Assembly: GCA_018292915.2 (NCBI GenBank)
Contig: JACVVK020000172.1
Location: forward strand, 124,001-188,000
From: Batillaria attramentaria
Lineage: Eukaryota; Mollusca; Gastropoda; Batillariidae
Direction: 5' to 3'
DNA length: 64,000 bases
Below, one piece after another: positions 48,004-59,632 of this stretch. A model generated the notes under the pieces. The model saw only the letters and a list, made by a program, of their open reading frames with translations. It was not told the DNA's origin and made no database searches. The translations under genes were made by a program, and so were the position numbers. Each line of letters begins with the position of its first letter. The stretch's first letter is position 1.

Positions 48004-49736
48004 ACTGAACGAACGAACGAAGAAAGAGGAAGTGAAAGAAAACGCCTACCAAATTCATGCTACAAAATTCACCTCAAAATTCACGATTTAAAGCCCGCCA
48101 GAATGAACAGCTTCCAATTTAATTGTTGAAAGTATCGACTCTTCGGGTGACTGTTTTTGAAACTGACAAATGCCGGAACGCACACCCCACCCCACCCCCT
48201 CCCATTTCCTACCTCCCCGGCCATGCTGCTGATTTGCTAAATATTAGATATTATCTCCACACGATTTTTGAAGATTTTATTACAGTATATCTTTTTGCAT
48301 AATGGAAATGTGACCCCCCCCCCCCCGCACCCGGCTCCCCCGAATACGAAATATATTTCGTGACACGTACTACTAACTGGCCCCATGTAGTAGGTGAGAT
48401 TTACTGCGAACCTTCACACTGTCCGCACCTCTGGCGGTTGATGGCTATCGGGTTTCTGTCGTGGATTTACAGTCATAATGCCCACATAACTCAACACTGG
48501 GCGCTAAATATCTACCCGGCCTGACTGCCAGCTTAGATAGAACACAGCGTTCAGAAACGGCAGTGTGCCCTGATTATATCTGTCCAAACACAGGTAGTAG
48601 TGTGTAGTCAATATGCTCACTGATTAGAATACAGCTGAACTTGTTTTTATTATTATTGTTATTATTTTTAGTGTTTTATGTATTTCAGTTTTACTGACCG
48701 GCCTGAACTGAAGTCCGCGACGGTCTACGGTAAATTTTTAGACATTATCCAGTCATTTCCATGGTCAATAAGCATCAATGATTTGTGTACTAATATCTGT
48801 TATGTAATTTTGCCAAGATCCATATCCATGACACAATCATAGCCGTTGGCAAACTTGAGAAATGCGCACACTAATGCGGTTGTGAGGCCGTGGGCAAAAC
48901 GAACATAGGTGCACGGGAGGCCACTCCTGTTCTGGATGCTTCAAAAGTTTTGTGCAAAATTGTTGTTAGCTCCCCTGTAAGAAATCCGGGTTTCAGTATC
49001 TTTCTGGATATTTTGAAGACACAAGCTGACATCATAATGAAAACGACACAAAAGTATTTCATTCAGACACTCTTGAAAAGGATATTCTGAGACAGATAGC
49101 TATTTCTGACACGGTAAAGGAAAGAAATCGGGGATTGAAGTCAGCAGAGTTATCGTTCTTGTGACCTGGTTACGATACGGTTCCGGAGGACACGGTGCTA
49201 TTTTGCATTTATACGTTTTGCTGTGTCTGCAACCGTAAGTTTCGTTTATCCGCGGGTTTTTGATTAGAATCTAAACTCAGATACTTCAAAGCTGTGTTAA
49301 TAATATGAAGTCGTCGGCAGACGACAGCGAAAGCGCACCATTGCTTCGCTTTTGTATGGAGACTGTTGGGTATCTTCTAGAATTTTTTGGAAGGAGCTAG
49401 AAGTATTGGAAAGATCGTAAACATTGTGCATCAGCCTACGCGCATAGAAGTGCCGTCCTAAGATCAGCCTACGTTCTGTCAGGAGCAGCTAGCAGTCGTG
49501 TAAGTCTGTCCCGTAAGTCTGTCCCGTACCTTCGGGGAGCCAACACTTGAAGGCTGCCTAATTATTTTTGCGCATGGCGGCGTGGTTTGGGTTTGGCATA
49601 GAAATAATTTTTGCAGTTAATTTTGATTTTCTTTTTATTGTATGGTTGTATAAGGAGAAAAAAAGTGAAATTAAATCTTCGAAAGGGACTGAATTTGATG
49701 AAATAATGCCTTGATGTTACAAAAATAATTGTAAAC
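48004..49736. other. Upstream region of MBLAC1, promoter not located
   Basis: C-rich 48313-48327. A strong donor-like sequence (AACC|GTAAGT) occurs at about 49225-49234 and could end an untranslated first exon of MBLAC1, but no matching acceptor just before 49737 is evident. No CpG-rich promoter is visible. Confidence 0.3.
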
Positions 49737-49851
49737 ATGTGTCAGCTGCAGACACAGGTGGAATTCAACACAGGGACGAACAAGTTCAACATGTATGAAG
49801 TGATTGTCCTGAAGGATGGATACTCAAAGCTTGTCCAGACGGGTAAGTGTG

Positions 49852-49912
<61 letters not shown>

Positions 49913-51082
49913 AGGTCTTAATTGTTATTAACATGTTTAGGGCTGTTGCCATCTTATTGTTGCCATTTATGATTATGAGAATTGATTTGGCCATTAGGTA
50001 TAAAAATTATGACAGAATTACACTTTTTGCCTAAAACAAGAAGAAAGCTGATCTGGGAAATCTTGGGGAAGAGGGGTTATCTGTCAAGTGTGACAGCATA
50101 GTCAGTTGCCTTCATGTCATGCCAAGTGAGCAAGGGGTTTGTGACTGTCCTGATTGTATCTAACACACTCCACTCAGGAAGCAAATTCCCTTAGTGAACC
50201 TGTAGAATGTGACTAGCACTAACTTGCTGGCTTTTGCTTAAATTGCAGATTGAGAGACACAATGTACTTTGTGTTACAGGTCTTAGGGAGGCAGGAGGGT
50301 CGATCACGTTGTTGAAGGGCCCGAAGAACATAATTGTCGACACAGGCAGTCCTTGGGACCGAGATGTACTGCTCAGTGGTAAATAACTTGGGTTTAACTC
50401 TATTGTGATTTGAGCTGCCGCCGCCTCAGTATTGCCCATGCCTGGGCCTATCCCTGTGAAACTGCCGTAAAGTAACTACACAACACAAACCTCTTTAGCA
50501 AGCTTCTTTGAAGACACACACCTGACATTTTAAATGTTTTGTGTGGTGAATGAAAAATGGATGGAGACTTCAGTTATCTATATATCCATTAAATGTCAAT
50601 TTTGCAAACAGCCTTGGAGATTTGTAAGCGGCAGTATTTCCCCTCAGAATGCATTGATTATAGAAAATGTAACCAAAAAACTGGTGATACTGGACCATGT
50701 CAATGGTATTTGTGGTAACATTTATCTGCACCAGAGCTGTTTAATTATTACATGTACATTTGTGATAATAATCTTTTGGGGGGGGGGGGGGGGGCAAGAA
50801 AGTGCAAATTGAGTCTGTTGACAAACTTAGCAATGTCAAGTGCAGTCGCTAGGAATCCTAGTACAGTGAGTAGGAAGCGATTGTCTGGAACACCGCAAAA
50901 CTATTGTGACATCACACAGGTTTAGCAAAAAATGTCTTGAGAACTGACCACCTTGATAGGGTTGTGGGAAGGGAACATAAGCAACATGTTCAGGTAAGAC
51001 CCCCGATTTCCCACTATGATCAGGAAGTGTGAACTTCTGGACAGGTGAGAGAGAGAGAGAGAGAGAGAGAGTGTGTGTGTGT

Positions 51083-51158
<76 letters not shown>

Positions 51159-53302
51159 TCAGAACATACACTCTGACAGTCCTTCCCTAAACAGTGGGCA
51201 CAAAAAGCAAGTGTTGACAGAGAGCGTTGCCCTTGACTTTACGTCAGTGACACGTCTATATCTCGGTTATTAGCTGATGAGACTGCGCATGCTTGAACAG
51301 GACTAGAAAAACGAGGGTTGACACCATGTGACATCACTTTCTCCATCTGCACGAGCGGGCTGGCGGATAAGGTTGGCAACTTAAACCTCTTCCCACTGGC
51401 CACGCACATTATATCCAGCGAGGTGTGCCGCCAGGGGGCCTTCTATCTCCATGGATTTCAGCAGGTGCACCACAGAACTGTTGGCCGAGGATTGACGCTG
51501 CATTGCCGGATGGCCTGCTGTTTCAGTTGCATATTGTTTGGCTGCTGTTTGCGATGATGTCGTGTTGATCGTGCAGGTGTTCCCGAGTATCCAGAATTTG
51601 ACTGACTTACCTTCTGGTTTATCTAACGGCTTTACTGCTGGTTATTTTACAGCGTTTGACTAAATTCACTCACTCCATCAGTACATGTAGTTAGTAGGCC
51701 TTGCCTTGTGATCCTGTGCACGGACACTGAGTACTTATCATTTGATTAGACTAATCCTGTCAGAGAGCAAGATGAATCCTGTAGGTTCAGCTGTATCATT
51801 ATGCTTGGTTTTGTTTTGGCATTATTTTCTTACTAATAAATTAAAACGCATGCGCCTACGTAAGCACCCCAGTAATACTGTTTATGTTTTGTGCTTTGGT
51901 TTGATGGACAGGTTTAAAGAAACATGGTGTTGCTCCTGAGGCTGTACATTATGTGATCTGCACTCATGGACATTCCGATCACGTAGGCAATCTGAACCTG
52001 TTCCAGTCGTGCGTCCACATTTTGTCTTACGATGTGTGCCGCAGGGACCAGTACATGATGCATGATTTTGCTCGGGTAATTTTCTTTTTTTTCCCTATTT
52101 TTTAAGTTAGTATTTTTTTTGTCCTTTTATTCAAAAACAAGCCAACCATAAAAAAAAACAACCCAAAACCCAAGACACAAAGGAAGACCGTGGAAAAATT
52201 GTGGTTGATCACTTGAGTATGGTCTGCATCTCACAATCTTGCATGGATTTTCTTCTTGCTGCTTGTGTCTTGCACAGTGTAAGTTTGTTCATAATCAGGA
52301 AGCTGTTGGCACAGTCTACAAAACAGCATGTTCATTTATGTGGTTTCCAATGTAGAAGTTGCGTATTTACTGGAGAAGTTGTACAGTTCAGCAGATTTCA
52401 TCTTGAACAATATATTTGTGTGACTGGCAGAAATTTGATGATGTCTGTAATGTGCAGGAGTTGATTTTCACCTTTTGGAATTCGCTAACAACACAAGTAG
52501 GTGTAGAAAGGGTCGGTCTGCAGATATCGCTCTTTGCGTCTAGTGTTCCTGTTACTGAAACGCAGAATATCCCAACATGTACATGTACTAGCAATATTTC
52601 TGTATACCTACTTTAAAAAAAATCAAGAAAAAAAGGTACTTTGGGTGACACGCTGCAAAGATTAACGTTACATATAAGTTGAAACCACAGATGCCATTTA
52701 TTGAATATTTTTGTAAGACCAGCCTTTCTTGTTGACAGCATTACTAAACCACTTGCATTCCTTGCAGGGAATTCCCTATGAGATTGATGACTTTGTGGAG
52801 ATTTGGCCGACACCGGGTCACACAGGAGCCGATGTGTCCGTCATTGTGAGGGACACAGCACATGGAACGGTGGCCGTGACAGGTAGATAACTTCCATAGA
52901 ACAGTTTGTTTCAGCTTCCACAGTTTGTGTGATGTACAGTATCTGCCACTATGTCCTGTCCGTGTATTACAAACTTTGACGTCTCAGGAACTGAAACACC
53001 ATAGGCACCAAGTTTGGTATTACGGTAGACGGTGATGAGATCTTTCCAAACAGACCCTTTTAGCTAAAAGGCAAGGTCACACTGGCTTGTTAAGCCTTTT
53101 AACTAAAAGGCAAGGTCAGACTGGCTTTTTAACCTGTGGGATACTGATGTTGAAGAAGAAAATTGCTATGTATTAGAACTTGTAAAAGGTAGAAAGAAAA
53201 CTCTCTCTGGGTGATTAATTTCTTTTTCTGAAGTATCTTATCAACAGCAAATTTTCTCGTCTGTTATTCAGAGAAAATTACATACAAATAGTGTTCTGTT
53301 TA

Positions 53303-53359
<57 letters not shown>

Positions 53360-54066
53360 CCAGAAGAAAATTTTCTGCCATCGCTGCTTACTGTTTATAA
53401 AGTAGATGTGAAAAGTGTCAAAATTCACATGGGAGGAAAAGAGATAGCCAGTCAGAAATTACCTCCCTTGTTTGCAGATGCGTAGAATGCTGCTTGTTGG
53501 ATGTTAATTCAAGTTTGAAAAATTTTTCTGCCGACAATTTCATGTTTTGGAACACATGGTGGTATGCATGAAAGAAAGAATTCTCTGCCTTTCTAGTGCT
53601 TGCTTTTAGGAGCACAAAAAGGATCTTACTGTTGCGTCCTAGCTTTCATATTCATTTCCATCCCCCCTTTCATATTTGTGCTGTTCGCTGTATTGTTACT
53701 ACCCAGCTATTTGAAACGTACCTGTTCGTCAGGCTTTAGTGAAGGCTGCTGACAGATGGACTCATTTTGTCCACGTTTTCCCCAGGTGACCTGTTTGAAT
53801 GTAAGGAAGACCTGGAGGACCCCGAACTGTGGCAGGATGGCAGCGAGAGTCCCGAGGTTCAACAACAGAGTCGCATCGACATTCTCAAAATTGCTGACTA
53901 CATCGTGCCCGGCCACGGCCCCATGTTTCAGGTCCCGTCGGAGTACCGCAAGCACATCCGTGTCGTCATGATGAGTGAGGAATATTCGTACAGTAGCGGA
54001 AACAGCGGTGATGCAGTCTCGACCAGCGTATCAAAGTCTGAGTGTATCATTGTGGAGACGGATTAA
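49737..54066 (+). CDS. MBLAC1: MBLAC1-like metallo-beta-lactamase domain protein (five coding exons)
   Basis: Exons: 49737-49842, 50280-50378, 51912-52075, 52768-52882, 53786-54066. All introns are GT-AG; phases 1, 1, 0, 1. The product is 254 aa, near the roughly 266 aa of human MBLAC1, and is nearly all one MBL fold. Zinc-site residues are visible: HxHxDH as H87, H89, D91, H92 (51965-51982), H141 in 'PTPGHTGAD', D163 in 'TGDLFE' and H205 in 'VPGHGP'. There is no signal peptide or TM segment, so it is probably cytosolic or nuclear. The ATG is the first in frame after a stop at 49704-49706. The mammalian protein is reported as an endoribonuclease acting on replication-dependent histone pre-mRNA 3' ends, and the nematode relative SWIP-10 affects glial glutamate control; the role here is inferred. 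The 30-residue Ser-rich C-tail looks lineage-specific. Intron 1 carries a (GT)n tract 12 bases after the donor, and intron 2 holds a diverged second copy of exon 3. Confidence 0.93.
49855..49914 (+). repeat. (GT)n-(AG)n in MBLAC1 intron 1, next to the 5' splice site
   Basis: About 22 GT units begin 12 bases after the exon 1 donor and run into (AG)n. GU-rich RNA next to a donor can bind CELF, TDP-43 or similar splicing factors; an effect here is inference. Confidence 0.9.
51047..51155 (+). repeat. (GA)n-(TG)n-(AG)n in MBLAC1 intron 2
   Basis: A three-part purine/GT repeat ends 146 bp before the candidate alternative exon. A poly-G run lies further upstream at 50777-50793. Confidence 0.9.
51301..51464 (+). 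CDS. MBLAC1: Diverged duplicate of MBLAC1 exon 3, candidate mutually exclusive exon lacking the zinc motif
   Basis: This lies in intron 2, 447 bp before exon 3. It starts after an AG (gaacag|gactag) and ends before a GT (cagcag|gtgcac), and is exactly 164 bp, the length of exon 3. It accepts the phase-1 donor of exon 2 and leaves phase 0 for exon 4, with no stop codon. Its 55 residues align without gaps to exon 3 at about 25 identities, including 'ICT', 'VGNLNLF', 'HI', 'VCR' and H..F near the end. At the metal motif H87, H89 and H92 are replaced by S, L and K; only D91 remains. The isoform would keep the fold and the other ligands but should not bind the first zinc. The acceptor has a weak pyrimidine tract but a branch-like ctgat. 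A decaying pseudoexon is possible, yet an open 164-bp frame at about 45% identity argues for constraint. Confidence 0.75.
53306..53357 (+). repeat. (TG)n in MBLAC1 intron 4
   Basis: About 26 TG units. A local 33-bp duplication (aaaaggcaaggtca..ctggct) lies upstream at about 53068-53125, and the motif aaattacctcccttg follows at 53456-53470. Confidence 0.9.
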
Positions 54067-56250
54067 GTAGTGTTCAGGGTGGGCGTCAGACTTTTCGAAA
54101 AGCAGACGCTTCTTGACTTGAAGTTTGACAGTGGACTTGAAAGTATGACTCTTGACATGGTAGCTGCAGGTTTTAAACCACGTTTCAACGTTTCAAGACT
54201 TGTCAGGTTAAAATACATGCACATGTATAAGCGCAGCGTTAGATAAGCGGTTGAAACACCTTGAAATTGATTTAGATTGTTCAGGATCACGCTGTCTTAT
54301 GCATATGTATAATGCTCTCATTTTGTTTCAGTAGACTTCCATTTGTATGATGTGCAGATTAGTTTGGGTAGAGATGGTTGAAAAACATCGTCTTAAGGAT
54401 GTAAATGCATTTGTCAAAGGTCAGAATTGTTCCACCAAGCCACCAATTTCCACATTCGTCTTATTGCATTACGACCAAGCTAAAGGTTGTTTCAGCAGAA
54501 AATTGTGAGGGGTAAATGTAATTCTTGGAAATTGAACACAAGAACGCACCAGATCGTACAGAGTTCAGTGTTTTAATTTCAGATGCGTAATTTCACTCTC
54601 TACATCAAATTGTCCTCCTTTGTTTCCCATGGTCACTTCTGACCTTTGGTATAATGATACGATGCCCACATAAGTATTGACATATGCATTCCCCCCACCC
54701 CCCACCCCTTTTCTTTTTTCTTTTTTACCCCCACAGAAATTTCAGCTTGATGATACTGTACTGAGCACCAGAAGTATTTACATGTGGATGATAATCATCT
54801 CATTAGTGCCATAAGGAATGTTTCTCAGTGTACGGGCTGCTCAAGATAAAAACTGATGCATATAATTTTTTTGTCTTGATGTTTGTATATTTTGTCATTT
54901 GTTGTGGTGTCTTAGTTATAGTGTGTTTGGTAAAGCAGTCACCAAAGTTTTGGGGAATACATTACAATGTACATGTATTTTTCTTTGAAACTGATTTTGC
55001 GAATAAGTTTTGGAAGTAGATGTTTGAAAACTTGTGACCTAACTTTTCTCAACCAGATGTATATATATATATGTGAAACAGCTGACGACCGTGGCGTAAG
55101 TGAAAATCTGATTGAGAATGTGAGCTGACAAAAACATTAAGTATCGAAATGAGCCTAAAATACACTTGAGAACCTCGATTCATTAGGCAGTGCGGAAAAA
55201 TTGAAGCTAGTGAATGACATCAAAGTGTTAGTTTGGAATATAGTTTCAGTCCTTGAAAAGGGCTTGTCAGGTTTTCAAAATGGCAGTGAAAATAGCTTGT
55301 TTCACTTATGGTGAGAAGAAACGAAAAGACTGAGAACCCTGACTGTCATGAAATATGTTAGGTCACGAGGCCACGAGGTCACGAGGCCAGGCACAACTTA
55401 TTCTCTTGGATTCTACTTGAAAGTGGCTCTGTATAAAAGTTCTTGCCCAGAATCATTGGGGACTGAAATACCAAACACATGATACCATATGAACTTGTTT
55501 TTTTGTGTTAAAGATTTTATCAGGCGTTAATTTGTCATCTGGTAGAGTGATTTACATGTACTCTCGGCGTAAACTTTTTCTACTGAAGACTTTGACAGGT
55601 ATTATCACCTCCATCTTGTACTTGCTAGTAAGATATTTGCAACATCATCTTACCTGACTTGACGTTTTGAGTGCAGAAAATCCTTGTAGGGCTGGGGGAA
55701 CGGACCAGCTTTGTACACTAAGGTCAGCCATGTTAGAATCATTCCTAAACTTCAGGCAGTTTTTTTTGTTTTTTTGTCTTCAAGGCATGAGTGACATACA
55801 TTGACAAAACCTAACATTGATACACACAGGAAATAACCATCAATACACTATACATATTATTACTATTTGTGATAGGAAATAGTGTAAGCGTGCGTAGAGA
55901 GCTGAAATTAATTTAGGTATGCAACAGCCGTTCATTGTACAGTGCACAAAAATGTACATGTAGTTGTGATGATGTCAGATGCCAAGTGTAAGATGGTGAA
56001 TGTCGCACTGCATGTTTGATGTGGGAAAAAAGACAAAGATACAAAAAAGAAAATAAAGATGCAAAGGAATGCCACCTCTGTTCAGTTTGAGACTATGATT
56101 TATTTGAATATTTTTAATGGTTTTCTGTGAGCACAGTCGGCGTGAATCCACCTAGACCTTTGGTACTATCATCACTGTGCCTTTCTGTACTATGAATGGA
56201 AGAGAGTTCGTTGATTTTCATCATAACTGTAGTCTTCAGGTACAAATAAA
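54067..56250 (+). other. MBLAC1: Probable 3' UTR of MBLAC1 with poly(A) signals
   Basis: No open frame of note follows the stop. AATAAA occurs at 56052-56057 and 56245-56250, the second followed by a GT-containing stretch, giving a candidate 3' UTR of about 2 kb. The segment 54985-55345 is the left copy of an old direct duplication with 56745-57095. Confidence 0.45.
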
Positions 56251-56415
56251 ATGTTAGACTTTACAGTCGTGTATAATGAAAAGTGCTTGCTTCCCTCAGA
56301 CTTGAACTCTGCAGAGGTGAGACCCAGATCTCAAACCAAGTCTTGGTGCAGATACACTTGCTGAGTATTTCATGTTTTTGTAGGAAAAAAAGTAAAAAAA
56401 ACAAACAAAAAAAAA

Positions 56416-56468
<53 letters not shown>

Positions 56469-57095
56469 CGTGAACCTGATGAGGAGTATGGGTGAAAGGC
56501 TGGGATTGTTGGTGCTATGTGATGGGGCATTTTCCGGTACAAATAATTTCATAATGTGTTTTGCTGTATCCATTTCAGTCTTGCTCATCTGTCATCTTTT
56601 TCAGATGCTTTGCAAGGTATCTCACATTGACATTGTGATTCTATAGGCTTTGGCTCATGTGTGGCACATTAGTGCTGAATCCATTTTGAATGCATTTGGT
56701 AACCCACTCACCAACGCTTTTCAGAAAGATTTTTTTGGTAAAAAGTTACGATTTTGTACACATTTCTTGGAAATAGATGTTTTTAAGTTTGTGACCTAAC
56801 TGGCTTTTAAAAAAAAAAAATTGAAATGAGCCCAAAACATACCTCCTGAGAACCTAACGTGACGATGATGTTAAATGTAATCGTGTTTAGTAAGTGAGGT
56901 GTCCTAAAACCTTCATTAGACAGTGGGGGGAGGGGGGGGGGGGGGGGTGGAATTGACATCGGTGAATGAAATGAAATAGTTTTAAATAGTTTCATTCCTT
57001 GCAAAGGGCTTGCCAGGGTTTCAAACAAGCAGTGAAAATCCTGATGAAGGCTGATTCTTTTACGCTGAGAAGAAACGGAAACATGGAGAACACTG
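54985..57095 (+). repeat. Old direct duplication downstream of MBLAC1 (54985-55345 and 56745-57095)
   Basis: Matching blocks in the same order in both copies are 'tggaa.tagatgtttg', 'tgtgacctaact', 'ttgaaatgagcc.aaaa', 'gagaacct', 'agggcttg.cagg.tttcaaa', 'gcagtgaaaat' and 'gagaagaaacg.aaa'. The copies are about 1.76 kb apart; the right copy has an added poly-G run at 56924-56947. The coordinates span both copies and the spacer. Confidence 0.75.
56417..56463. repeat. (CA)n microsatellite
   Basis: About 23 CA units after an A-rich tract. Confidence 0.95.
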
Positions 57096-57223
57096 TGGTA
57101 AAATGCACTACATCACAACTTCCTGAATAACCTTATAACCATGTAAAGTTTTTGTTGAAAATTGTCGGCGAGTGAGTTAGCAAACACACTCTATCGGCTT
57201 CGTTTTGTAAAAAGTGATTAGTT

Positions 57224-57384
57224 CAGTGTTGTAGTCCTATATAATTATGTTGTATGTGTAACAGTACAAAGTCTCTAAGTGTTCAGTGTTGTAGTCCTAT
57301 ATAATTATGTTGTATGTGTAACAGTACAAAGTCTCTAAGTGTTCAGTGTTGTAGTCCTATATAATTATGTTGTATGTGTAACAG
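57224..57384. repeat. 60-bp tandem repeat, nearly 3 copies
   Basis: A 60-bp unit (gttcagtgttgtagtcctat, then ataattatgttgtatgtgta, then acagtacaaagtctctaagt) is repeated perfectly; the third copy diverges after 'acagt'. Perfect identity implies a recent event. Confidence 0.95.
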
Positions 57385-58263
57385 TGTGTGTTTTAGTGTA
57401 AGACATGTACACCTTACCACTTCTGAAACACCTTTTCTTGATACATGTAGTTTTTGCGCTATGCTATGTGGCAGACTCTGTGGCCAGTAACCATCACTAG
57501 TATCAGCAACACGTTCACAGCAGTGTGTAAACTATCTGTAAACAAGTCACATGACATGGTCACATTGGTGTGCTGTGTCTGATAAAGATGTTGACTACCA
57601 CACTGGCGCTTGATGTTGACTACCACACTGGCACTTGCGTAGGTAGGAACTGTATGCAGTGTACTTTGTCATGAGCGATGTTTCGGCCATAGTGCATGTT
57701 TTTCTACGCATGAAAGCAGTCATGATGTAGGTCATTCAGCACAGATACATAAGTTTATGGTATCCTGTCTTCTGCTTGAGAATGTCAAGTTTACTTATAA
57801 CGCTGGGAAACTCACTTCTGTTGCTACAAGTGTTTGAGCAATTAAAGGCTGTTCAGTGTTACAGTGTTGCATGAGTTGTGTGTGTACTGTTACATTAGGT
57901 TGGATAAATGTGTTGGCCCTCCCCCTCCCTCCCCCCCCCCCCCACACACACACACGAAAAAAAAAAAAAAAATGATTGTTCAAAATAACAACACATGTAT
58001 TTAGCCTTTACACTGTTGATGCAAAAAAAAAAAAAAAATCTAAAAAAAAATCAAAAAAAAAAAATCTGGGGAACACTCAGGTTTTGTATGTTTGTAACAG
58101 TTACTCAGTTTAACTCTAGTGCCATTGGTCAGTCTACACACTGATGAGTTATCTTATGTAGTTAAAACAGTTGAACTGTCACAAGAGTGCATGTATCCGG
58201 TACATGAATGTACATGCGAACAAATGTGCACCCACAAGCTAGTGGTGATAATAGCCTTTCATT
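57385..58263. other. Non-coding segment, no gene seen
   Basis: Two near-identical 28-bp stretches (gatgttgactaccacactggc) at about 57587-57640, poly-C at 57926-57942, poly-A runs at 57956-57972 and 58023-58070. Confidence 0.4.
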
Positions 58264-58370
58264 CCCTCCCTCTCTCTCTCTCTCTCTCTCTGTCTTTGTC
58301 TCTGTCCGTCTCTCCCTCTCTCTCTCTGTGTCTTTGTCTCTGTCAGTCTCTCCCTCTCTCTCTCCTCTTG
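58264..58370 (+). repeat. (CT)n-rich pyrimidine tract
   Basis: About 105 bases of CT-rich sequence with two copies of 'tctttgtctctgtc'. It directly precedes a splice-acceptor-like sequence (ttgttgctcattttcag) at 58384. Confidence 0.85.
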
Positions 58371-58384
58371 TTGCTCATTTTCAG

Positions 58385-58465
58385 GACTAGCTCAGGTTGT
58401 ACACTGTATTGTCACCTACACTGCCACAAAAGCCCTCCACAACGACACCTTCATTGGCAAAAGCA
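58385..58465 (+). other. Possible internal exon of 81 bp
   Basis: A strong acceptor (long pyrimidine tract then TTTTCAG) and a strong donor (GCA|GTGAGT) bracket exactly 81 bp. It is open in phase 1 over 27 codons, and open in another frame too. No family match. It could be a 5' untranslated exon of the cysteine-rich locus downstream, an exon of a longer gene, or chance. Confidence 0.3.
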
Positions 58466-59585
58466 GTGAGTTGACCTTTGGTCTCGTCATGGTAGTGGGC
58501 ACACTGGCATAAGAATGATGTTCTCTCGTCCTACATGTGAACTGAAGGTCTTGCAGGGACACTGTCCTTATCTGGACAACCCGGATGTACTGACGAATAT
58601 AGTAACCATGTCAGTGGGTAGGGCTGCAGGACTTACGTAAACCTGTGGGTTTATATAAACTTGAGTCGGCTGACTGAGACGGGCTTGAGTGAACTGATAC
58701 TCTGGCATACACCTGTGTCATTTTCCACCGAGTTCTGCTGTTGCTGCCTTTCAGACTGTAAGGTAAGGGTTTTCTTTCATCTCTCAAGTCTCATCTGCTG
58801 ACATTCCAGTAGATCCGCACCATCTGACTGCCTTGCACTTTGACACTGTAAGTTGTCTTGAAATGTTGTGAATGAGAACATAATTGCCCAAGGGAAATAA
58901 CTTCAGGGTTGTCAAAAGCGAACTACCACGGTTATGTGCCTTGTTCCGGTTCCTGAGACGGATTCCCCCCCGAGTGTTTTCTGGATTTTGTCCATATGGT
59001 CGTGTGGATTTAACGTCCCCGCGACAAGTGTGTTGTGGGGAGTTTTGTGTGTGTATTTGTTTCTAGACTGTAAAGACACACACATACGTGGTACCGCAAT
59101 GACGACTAAGACTACATATTGTCACTTTGAAACTGGTTAATTGCATTTCAATATCATGGACTTGATCCTGAGTGTGCCGGCTGCGCTGTCTTATCACGCA
59201 CCTCATTCACATAACGCGAGACAGGTAACCGGCACATTCTGAAACGACAGGTGCTCTTTCTCACATGCTGACGCTGAACACGCTGTCACAGTAGGCTTTT
59301 AAAAAAAAATAAAATAATAATACTTACTTAACCAGTCTGTGGCACAAAAAGGCACGCGTTTGATCCGTTTCAGTTTTAATCTTAATTTTTTTTAGCTGGT
59401 TGTAAAATTGTTTGTTGACTGTGTTAAATATGATAGTCCGAGTCAAGATTGACTGACCGTATCACCGAACCTCATCACCTTCAACACCTTTGTCGTCTGT
59501 TTGCTCGGCTGATCTGTCCGTTGGTTTCTGTGCTGTTGCAATAATGTTCAAACCCCTGTTTTGTTCATGTAGGGTTGTGACACGT

Positions 59586-59588
<3 letters not shown>
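58466..59588. other. Probable 5' region or intron of the cysteine-rich secreted protein locus
   Basis: Contains an acceptor and donor only 8 bases apart at about 58748-58765 (TTTCAG, 8 bases, GTAAGG), the motif cccaagggaaataactt (58888-58904), and a short ATG frame of 23 codons ending at a donor (59156-59224). None is strong enough to call a gene. Confidence 0.35.

Positions 59589-59627
<39 letters not shown>
59589..59627 (+). repeat. (TG)n directly upstream of the signal-peptide exon acceptor
   Basis: About 19 TG units end at the acceptor TTGCAG (59627-59632); this repeat replaces the usual pyrimidine tract. Confidence 0.9.
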
Positions 59628-59628
<1 letters not shown>

Positions 59629-59632
59629 GCAG

